From Notospermus geniculatus (taxonomy: Eukaryota > Nemertea > Pilidiophora > Heteronemertea > Lineidae), in contig NMRB01001132.1 of the NCBI GenBank assembly GCA_002633025.1, positions 39,657 to 103,656 on the forward strand: 64,000 bases of DNA. Reading direction: 5' to 3'. This document shows, one piece after another, positions 57,661 to 64,000 of this stretch. A program made the translations under genes and the position numbers. Under the pieces are notes generated by a model that worked only from the letters and a program-made list of their open reading frames with translations, had not been told where the DNA came from and searched no databases. Numbering within the stretch: position 1 is the stretch's first letter; each line of letters begins with the position of its first letter.

Positions 57661-57761
57661 CTATTCCTTCATCAACAGAGTGCTCAGAAGCAGGACAAAT
57701 CCAATGATAGTCGGGGGCGCTGTTGTAGTAGTAGTGGGCGCTGTACATGTACAAGTCGGGA
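57661..57761 (-). CDS. Ig gene exon 5: Thr/Pro stem, hydrophobic C-terminus, stop
   Basis: Acceptor TATATTTCAG above 57761; the joined codon is TTC. Encodes a short mucin-like stem (PTCTCTAPTTTTTAPPT), then IIGFVLLLSTLLM and KE before TAG at 57663-57661. About 13 hydrophobic residues at the extreme C-terminus after small residues fit a GPI-attachment signal; the KE end and two cysteines in the stem are unusual, so a short membrane span is the alternative. No AATAAA is obvious in the next 100 bases. Confidence 0.75.
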
Positions 57762-60061
57762 CTGAAATATAGAAAACGATGGACGACTGAATTATGGTCA
57801 TTAAGCTTGGGAGCCGGGCTTATATACCGGTACGACGAAATCGCGGCAATTTTGCCAGTATCAAAAGCAAACGAACAGTGTCGGAGAACTTGCCGTCCGG
57901 CATTACGCAATACAGCTGCGTTAGGTGACGCCGAAGCATGTGGTATGTCAATTTGTGCCCTGTACATGAAGGCCTTACATGACATTTATTTCGTGGATGT
58001 CATCAAGTGGATGAAAACAGGCGACCACGTGATACTTACAATCAAAAAAGGCCAGCTTTGTGGTCCTCTCTGGCGAAGTTCCCCCGGCATTATCATTGTA
58101 TTTAGTTGTGCATGTGACGTCTTTACCATCGAGTGCCATCGTTCCTGTCACCGACAGCTTGAAGGCGAAAAAAAATCATAATTAGCCTCTAAATTATTCG
58201 TGAAAAGTGCCGTCAGTGATCCTAAGCGTAAGTGCAAAATGAGGACTGGGCTGGCGGCAGCACACCTATCACCTCGACTTGCTCAGCACGCGGGGTGGAG
58301 ATCGACGTGTGTGCTACTACCGTCAGTCAATGTCACTTCGGACTTCTCGATATGTCTGCGACACACCATGATTATACATGGGTTTTATGAAAATTTACCT
58401 CATTTTTGGGTGTATTTGTCCCTTCTGCTGTCTTAGATATCCCGTCGAGCTTGAACTGATATTCTTGTGGTAATTGTGGTTTCGGTCCGAACTTGTTTGC
58501 GTGTGTGCATGTGCATTTTACCGCACGCCCCACTGGAACAATGGGTGGCGGGAAACATTCAAGACCCGGCTGCGGTGTCTCTGCAAGGTATTTTATATTT
58601 CAGGTGAAGTTTAGATGGTAGAACATAAACGAAAACCTCACTGAGAGCCCTTTCGCGAGCCCAGTCTGCGACATTATGTGCTTCGCAAAAGAACCCTCCA
58701 TCATTGCGCGTTCTTTGTCCATGACCTGTTCACAGACACGCTTTCCAAAATCAAACCGTCATGATGGTACTGACCTACATTTATGAGGTCATGTGCTTCG
58801 CTGGAAAACCTCTGTGCGAATTTATGGCTGCGACCTGGCTCGCAGACACCAAAATCAAAAATGTTTGCCTGCGAACAAATCTATTGTGACACTGAGATCC
58901 GCGGTGGGGGTCGGTCGAATCCACATCTCGTGGGCGTCGAAATGAAGCTGCCGAAAAACAAAAAGCCTTCTGAGAGGTAAACAAAATTGAACTTACTCTG
59001 CACATAAATTTTCTCTGTACCCGATTCAATTTTTGAGTGGGGTGTGCAAGAATACGTTTTCTCATTGTCGGTTAAGACAACTGCGGTTATCTTCAGCTCT
59101 CTCTTGTTCGGGCCCGTTATTTCTATAGTTCCGCCGGACGACAATGGGCTGCCGTCTTTCTTCCAACCAACATCTCCACTGGTCGGAACGTCGTCCCCGT
59201 TGTCCATCTTGCATACCATAGTCACTGTGGTGCCAACTATAAAATGGCCACCGGCTGGGCTGACGGTAAGTTTACCCTCTGAAAAAAGTCGATCGTCCTG
59301 TGGAACTCGGGCTTTTGATGCTCGCTTCCTCCGCGGACGCAAAATTATAAGTCTAAGGTGACGAAGGGAGCGAGGATCCCGGGCGAGGATTAAGTAGCCC
59401 TGTTACCAATAGGGACGTTTAGACGACAGGCAAAAATCCACTTGCGACCACAATCGATCCTCGGAACAAGTCCCACAGACCGACCACAGGCAACAATCAC
59501 AAATGCACTTAGTTCTGTGAATGTAAAACTCCTAGGATCAGGTAGGGCCTTGTTTCCAAAACAGGATGTCCCTATAAGAGTCCTATGATCGGTTTTGGCA
59601 GTGGTTTCACATATGTGGGGGTCGTTTCACAGGCAAAATAGGAGCATTTGAATCTGCTCAAAAATCGGACCAACAAAAGTAAGTTTTTTGAGAAACTGAG
59701 GTGGAATTTTTTGATGGCGTAATCTTTGTGGATTGTTTTCAAGTGTTGCTACACACTGTTCGGACGTGAGAAAATCCAAATTGGCATGGAAATAAAAAAG
59801 TTGGTATTGGCCTTTTTTCAGCGTCTGATTGCATAATGTCGGAGTGATTATGCTGACGCAGCTTTGTGTGTGGAAGATGCAGAAAAGATTGAAGTGTTAT
59901 TTACTGAAAACCGCATGAAATTTCTTCACTTTATGAGGAAGTTATGGACGATTAACGGTGGAGGTAAACTTTTGTCAAAGACTGTACATATACTTACGTT
60001 TCTGTGCGAATACAGCGTTCAACAACACAAAAACTCCTGCAGCCACAAGATACACTTTCAT
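57661..60061 (-). CDS. Two-Ig-domain secreted or membrane-anchored protein, five exons, 248 aa
   Basis: Seen: five open blocks join through GT-AG sites into one uninterrupted 747-nt frame (64+282+182+118+101 nt), with codon phases agreeing at all four junctions (1, 1, 0, 1). Order: signal peptide (residues 1 to about 20), Ig-like domain 1 (about 23-115; C44, W60, Y97, C99), Ig-like domain 2 (about 117-215; C138 or C140 with C192, and no core Trp), Thr/Pro stem (217-233), hydrophobic tail (about 234-246) and a final Lys-Glu. Known: C...W...YxC is the Ig-fold core, and phase-1 introns at Ig domain borders are typical of the superfamily. Inference: a cell-surface recognition or adhesion protein held by GPI or a short membrane span. 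There is no cytoplasmic tail, chitin-binding or kinase domain, so it is neither a VCBP nor a receptor kinase as built. I do not recognise the orthologue. Introns are 719, 416, 241 and 278 bp. Additional alternative exons cannot be excluded. Confidence 0.85.
58040..58157 (-). CDS. Ig gene exon 4: second half of Ig-like domain 2
   Basis: Acceptor CTTCAAG after an eight-T run (weaker AAG acceptor), donor GTAAGT at 58039. Enters in phase 0, leaves in phase 1. Reads LSVTGTMALDGKDVTCTTKY and then a Thr-rich G-strand KLAFFD. The D-G-K-D-V-T-C segment is the F-strand cysteine (C192) of an Ig fold with Val in the usual Tyr position. An intron in the middle of an Ig domain is common in the superfamily. 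Confidence 0.78.
58399..58580 (-). CDS. Ig gene exon 3: first half of Ig-like domain 2
   Basis: Acceptor ACCTTGCAG above 58580, donor GTAAAT at 58398. Enters in phase 1, leaves in phase 0. It encodes a Pro-rich linker (PPPIVPVG), a B-strand AVKCTCTH with two candidate cysteines (C138, C140), and a C-strand QFKLDG in which Phe takes the usual Trp position. It also has an unpaired Cys (C124). Weaker Ig match alone, but completed by the next exon. Confidence 0.78.
58997..59278 (-). CDS. Ig gene exon 2: complete Ig-like domain 1
   Basis: The acceptor is TTTTTTCAG (just above 59278) and the donor GTAAGT is at 58996-58991; both ends are phase 1, so the exon is a symmetrical 282-nt module. It holds a whole Ig fold: B-strand TVTMVC, C-strand VGWKKDG, F-strand KTYSC, and a terminal EKIYVQ G-strand. 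The spacing of C44 to C99 (55 residues) fits an I-set or V/C-like domain. The open frame runs past both splice sites, which is why the raw ORF is longer than the exon. Confidence 0.87.
59998..60061 (-). CDS. Ig gene exon 1: signal peptide
   Basis: The ATG at 60061 has G at -3 (context GCAATGA). It opens a 21-residue leader that starts MKVYLVAAGVFVLL and ends NAVFAQK: a lysine near the N-terminus, a hydrophobic core and an A-x-A-like cleavage context (AVFA). The exon ends in phase 1 at a strong donor, GTAAGT (59997-59992). This start was chosen because the leader is a textbook signal peptide and the frame continues into the Ig exon. Confidence 0.85.
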
Positions 60062-60260
60062 TGCCGTCTTTTCGAAATAACAGTGGTCGGGAAATTACTT
60101 GTTCTGCTTCTTCAAAGAGATCTCGTCAGAATAGTTTGGGCCGTTTCGTGTCCTTATTTCTGCCCTTCCATTATTTTTCTCGTCCAATCTCACCCATCTC
60201 TCGACAGTGACGTCACACCCGAAGCACGGACGTTCAACCGGACACATTTCCCCACTCTCC
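60062..60260 (-). promoter_or_regulatory. Putative promoter / 5' flank of the Ig gene with a CRE palindrome
   Basis: Just upstream of the signal-peptide ATG. A perfect TGACGTCA lies at 60208-60215, about 150 bp before the start, and an A-rich AAAAATAATGG lies around 60171-60183. No canonical TATA box or initiator can be assigned. The role is inferred from position only; CRE-like words are common elsewhere in the window. Confidence 0.3.
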
Positions 60261-60261
60261 A

Positions 60262-61074
60262 GTGACTCCTCTTTGCGCATGAGAGTTGAAAACAAAGTTA
60301 TGGTGCATTGCTTGTATCAAACTGTTCTGTAAAAAAAGTTGAACAGCAAAAACCTGACGGGTATAGACAGGTTATTGCTGGACAATTTTGAGACAACTCT
60401 AATACACGATGTCTATAACTAAGTTTCCCACGCTTGCTTCTTATTGAAAAAAGAAACGTTAGGCCTATGGTTGAATGGAACCACATACATGTAACATGTA
60501 TTGGGGGGGGGGGGGGATAATGATCCCTGACGACATAATCATGAAAATTAAATCACCGCCTCACCGCACCGGCAGTCGTGATATAAATTATTTCCCAATG
60601 AATGACCAACTTTTTCATGGCCCTGATTTATTGTCGCACACGGTGTCGCACTTTGGACACACATATGTTAGCTGGGATATTTTCTCAGAAGTCGTGTTAT
60701 TCAACATGCCCCGTTGGTAACGTCATTCTTCCCTCCTCGGCATAACTTAAGCCAAAACCGATACGTTCTCTCCGTCCAACCTCTACCCAAGACTCGGGCT
60801 CAGTTGATTACTTTCCTTCGCTCCAACGAGGCGAATCACTCCTCCGATACACTTCAACACGAGATAGCCGAGAAAATGTGTCATACATGGCAAGATTACC
60901 ATAAAAACATGATAATGGGTATCCACGTTTCGATTGCTGGCCCGGAACCAAAATATGAACGTCTAGCCTTCGTATTGTGTGTCAACTTCACGCAAGTTTC
61001 CCATCGTTGGCTAAACCTATGTCTGTAAGGCAGAGAGCCAAGGGGATGAATCACCGGTTTCAAAATAAATATTG
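60262..61074. other. No gene supported; G-run
   Basis: A G-run lies near 60505. The 104-codon frame 60714-61028 has no domain. Confidence 0.4.
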
Positions 61075-61381
61075 TTAAAGCCCCACTTTATTGAATTCAA
61101 AAAGTGCTTACGTCCTGCGACGTTAGTGCAGTGTAAAATGTGCTATGCTAACTGAATACACCAGGGGTGGCCGAATAGAAACTCCACTAGCGCTAGCGGA
61201 GCCCATCTGCCGATAGTGCTGTACATTTTCCTATGCATTTTAACACCGATAGGCTGTCGAAGCACTAGCGGAGTTTCTATGCGGCCTGCCCAGAGCTCTG
61301 CCGGCAGCGTTTCAATGTGTACTGAAAACTAGGCGTTAATTCTTTGAAGTACGTATCAGGCCATTTTGGGGACCTCCACGA
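61075..61381 (+). mobile_element. TTAAAGCC-family MITE, copy 8, with nested hairpin
   Basis: TTAAAGCCCCACTTTATTGA ... TTCTTTGAAGTACGTATCAG. Interrupted after CTGAATACA by the 61163-61290 hairpin; right end lost. Confidence 0.8.
61163..61290. mobile_element. GGGGTGGCCGAATAGAAACTCC foldback nested in the MITE
   Basis: GCCGAATAGAAACTCC / GGAGTTTCTATGCGGC, inner ACTAGCG and TGCCGATAG / CACCGATAGG. Confidence 0.8.
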
Positions 61382-62134
61382 TCAAATATTTTCATTCTTA
61401 TATTACTCATTGCTCGTGGTAATTAAGCAAGACGCGTTCCTTTTCACCGGAGACGGCGATGCTTGTTACTTGCTGAATTGCTTTAGCTTGACTTACAGAG
61501 GAATCACAAAAAATCTAGCTATATTGAAAAATGTACCCAAATTTTCATCTGCTGGGTCCAGTTGACTGATGCCATCGAAGGAGTACCCATTCCAGTCTCT
61601 AGTTTCCACCCACGCCGGCGTTATTGATGACCATAAGCAAATGAACGGCTGTGATTGCACTCAGGTTCTGCAGGTCTTTCGCCCCCCCNTCTGATCTTAA
61701 TGAAAACCATTAGACGGAGCTGTGGACGGGAACATTCTGCATTGTGACGGTATGCAAACTAAATTGTTGTAGAAGCGTGATGGAGTGCCCAGCACCGTCA
61801 TCGATTCCGCGCAGTTTGTAAACAACTATATTGTCAGGTAAAACCGGCGTTTACTCCGGTGTCAAACGTGATTAAGTGGGCGAATAACAACGCACTGATG
61901 ATATTATGTCGAAAATACCATTGGACGTGTCGTAGATTAGGTTGGTTATGGCGTCTCTTTTTATCAAGATTAAGCATTAAGGGGGGAACGAAATTTTAAA
62001 AAATGCGCCAAATCACTGCAAACAGGACTGGCAGTGCACAGAAACATGTAAATCTATGTGTCTCACAAAAATTTACTTTCTTCACTTAAAATAGGAACGG
62101 ATGCAAAGAATCCGTACTCGCTTCTCATTGGTTG
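61382..62134. other. No gene seen
   Basis: One N at 61689; no supported gene. Confidence 0.4.
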
Positions 62135-62429
62135 AAAGGGGCTGTTTACTTAAGCCTTCACTTCCAATTAGATGTAAAACTAATATTCTGCTTAGCCTGG
62201 TGGTCAGGACCTTTTGTGTCCACGTGCCTGAAATTGACGACTGGACTTAGGTCGACACTCTTATCTTAGGCCAAGCAGAACAGCCCCTGTTCTGCTTGGC
62301 CTAAGTGTCGCCTAAGTTTAGCCGTCAGTTTCAGGCAGGTGGACACAAAGGGGTCCTGACCACCAGGCCAAGCAAAATAATTTTTACATCTATTTGGTAA
62401 AATGAAGGCTTAAGTAAACAGCCCCTTTT
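62135..62429. mobile_element. 295-bp full-length hairpin
   Basis: AAAGGGGCTGTTTACTTAAG / CTTAAGTAAACAGCCCCTTT ends; centre TAGGCCAAGCAGAACAG / CTGTTCTGCTTGGCCTA around CCCC; arms include CCTGGTGGTCAGGACC. Confidence 0.92.
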
Positions 62430-63422
62430 GCAAAAAGCCCTATTGTTACCCAATGACATAGAAGAATTGAACACGATGTTATTAATAGCTCTATTGTTTA
62501 CATGCGGGAAGTATGATCATTTCGTCTTGGAATAATTATCGGGCCACATCCACGGTCAGATACTTGACTTTGTTTTACTTGTTCAGTGTTGTCTCTGCAA
62601 CAGTTGGAACCAAGAACGATAAAATGCCTTGCATCATATCAGGCTGGTTGCTGCAGTAATTTGTTGCGTCACGGACGTGACGTGTGCGATGTCACGTTGA
62701 CTTGCCCCTCTTCATAAATCAAGTCAGTCACAACTTGGTCGCACAAAGCGCAATCGAATTCGAACCTATATATTCACTCCAAAGAAAAATCTACACATGT
62801 AATATAATTCAATATAACTCGATCAAAGCAAAATCGATCTATGATATATTCTATCGCCTTTTTCTCCCAAGATGCATGCAACCATATTAAAACCAAAGGA
62901 AGCCGTTTCAAGTCACGTGAGTTGCGTGCTTCTGTTACTTAACGGAAGCAGGAACTGGTATATTTGTTCGCCGCCGACAGAAGCCTTTCAATCGCTGCAT
63001 TGATCCGTTTCGGTGCGTGTCGCCCGAATTTTCCCATTGATTATACGAATACCAACCCGACATCACACAGTGACACCCCTTGGTTATGAACGACGACTGT
63101 TCCTTTTTCGTGTAGTCAAAAATTGAAAGGGGCCACGAAGAAAAATTACCTTGACGAGGGAAGGGTGGAGTCTAAGATTGAAGAGTCAGCATGGGGTGTG
63201 ACTCGACAGGGGAAACACCGCATTCGATAATTAAGGGAGAGCGTTGGGTGTTTTTTTTGTTAGAGGGAAATTCTCCACCAAGGGATGCGAAAAACCAAGC
63301 ACAAATGTAATTTTAAATTAACACAGTAAAAACTGGTGTTCCCTTCACAGAAAATTGGCGTTTTAAAAATATTTTAAAAGTTTTTTTTTAAATTGCGCCT
63401 AAGCAACCCTGATTTTCGGTGT
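62430..63422. other. No gene seen
   Basis: No supported gene. Confidence 0.4.
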
Positions 63423-63770
63423 TCGTCTAACGGAATACCATTTTTTACTGTGAAAACTTATCCAATTTTTGGCTTTGTACCCGACTAATTATGTTTAGCA
63501 CGAGGTCTTTTATGTCAAAATACCTGTCTTTGGGGGGCTACCGCAAACATCAATCCCACTTTGATACCTGCTGTTAGTGGTGTTGAGAACAGAATACCAT
63601 ATTTTTTTCTGTGAAAACTTGTCCAATTTTCCGCTTTGTATCCGACTGATTATGTTTAGCACAAATTTTTTATCTCAAAATACACTGTACCAGACTTTTG
63701 GGCCTACCGCAAATATCATATCCCACCTTGATACCACTGTGCAATCTACTGTTTAACACCACTAACAGCA
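63423..63770 (+). repeat. Two tandem copies of a roughly 165-bp unit
   Basis: GGAATACCATTTTTTACTGT...GATTATGTTTAGCAC...TACCGCAAACATC...CTTTGATACC at 63430-63568 is repeated at 63593-63736, with inverted TGCTGTTAGTGGTGTT / AACACCACTAACAGCA after each copy. Confidence 0.8.
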
Positions 63771-64000
63771 GGTCACGGAACCAGACCGCATCCAGTAATC
63801 CGTACAATACCCAACAGACCTAACGCGAACACATCACGCTATCAACGCGAAAACCTTTTTCTGCTGACGAACGAAGCATTAGCCGATTCTGGAGACAATA
63901 TTATAGGAAGGCTTTTTCTTTCCCCCAGGGGCCGAAAATACATTACTTCGAATATTACTTTATTCTTCCTGGAATACTTTCAACCTATAATGCAATATGG
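63771..64000. other. No gene seen
   Basis: No supported gene up to the window end. Confidence 0.4.

Noticed and set aside
57623-57985. 120-codon minus frame and the 144-codon plus frame over the Ig gene 3' end
   Set aside because: The minus frame is a different register from exon 5; the plus frame is antisense to exons 4-5, whose splice-supported phase chain is stronger.
58781-59065. Minus-strand frame between Ig exons 2 and 3
   Set aside because: Lies in intron 2; no Ig-like motifs and no fitting splice sites.
59044-59361. 105-codon plus frame opposite Ig exon 2
   Set aside because: Antisense shadow of the Ig domain; its lack of domain signal contrasts with C-W-YxC on the minus strand.

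Overview
The window looks like a non-coding, repeat-rich stretch of a metazoan nuclear genome. It shows one spliced gene with GT-AG introns and correctly chained codon phases, tRNA-derived SINEs, minisatellites, assembly N runs, and very many palindromic non-autonomous DNA elements (MITE/foldback type). The repeated TACATGTA words, the foldback density and the blocks of GTCGTC / 'ccaatatggccgcc' repeat resemble marine invertebrates such as amphioxus, hemichordates, echinoderms or molluscs. I cannot name a species from this sequence. There is no bacterial gene organisation; nearly all short open frames are chance or repeat-derived.

The one gene I can build with confidence lies on the minus strand at 57661-60061. 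Five exons join in phase into a 248-residue protein: a signal peptide, a first Ig-like domain on one exon, a second Ig-like domain split over two exons, and a Thr/Pro-rich stem ending in a short hydrophobic C-terminus (GPI-anchor signal or single membrane span). A perfect CRE palindrome sits about 150 bp upstream of its start codon.

Layout. 0-9 kb: foldback elements, a hammerhead-like motif at 4822, a 34-bp minisatellite (6142-6840). 9-17 kb: more palindromic elements, a nested element pair at 14176-14471, a 17-codon-period repeat at 15794-15990. 17.5-23.2 kb: two copies of a roughly 2-kb segment on either side of an N gap (19665-20646). 24.36 kb: compound hexanucleotide microsatellite. 26-32 kb: several elements interrupted by later insertions that can be dated against empty paralogues, plus a 53-bp array. 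33-34.6 kb: a SINE inserted in a MITE, the whole duplicated around a single N. 35-40 kb: foldbacks, an unresolved head-to-head ORF pair near 37 kb, and a 656-bp element with 156-bp terminal inverted repeats, a 7-bp target duplication and an intact 111-codon frame. 44.8-46.06 kb: a satellite of about 77 bp. 47-56 kb: hairpins and a composite hammerhead-like locus at 54.6-55.0 kb. 56.1-57.5 kb: long interspersed repeat. 57.6-60.1 kb: the Ig gene. 60-64 kb: nested and foldback elements.

The main biology is the Ig-domain gene and the unusually dense, layered history of small palindromic transposons. Several unrelated foldback families share an ATTCATAAA terminus, and several insertions can be proved by target duplications or empty paralogous sites. 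All family assignments were made by eye; no database search was run.
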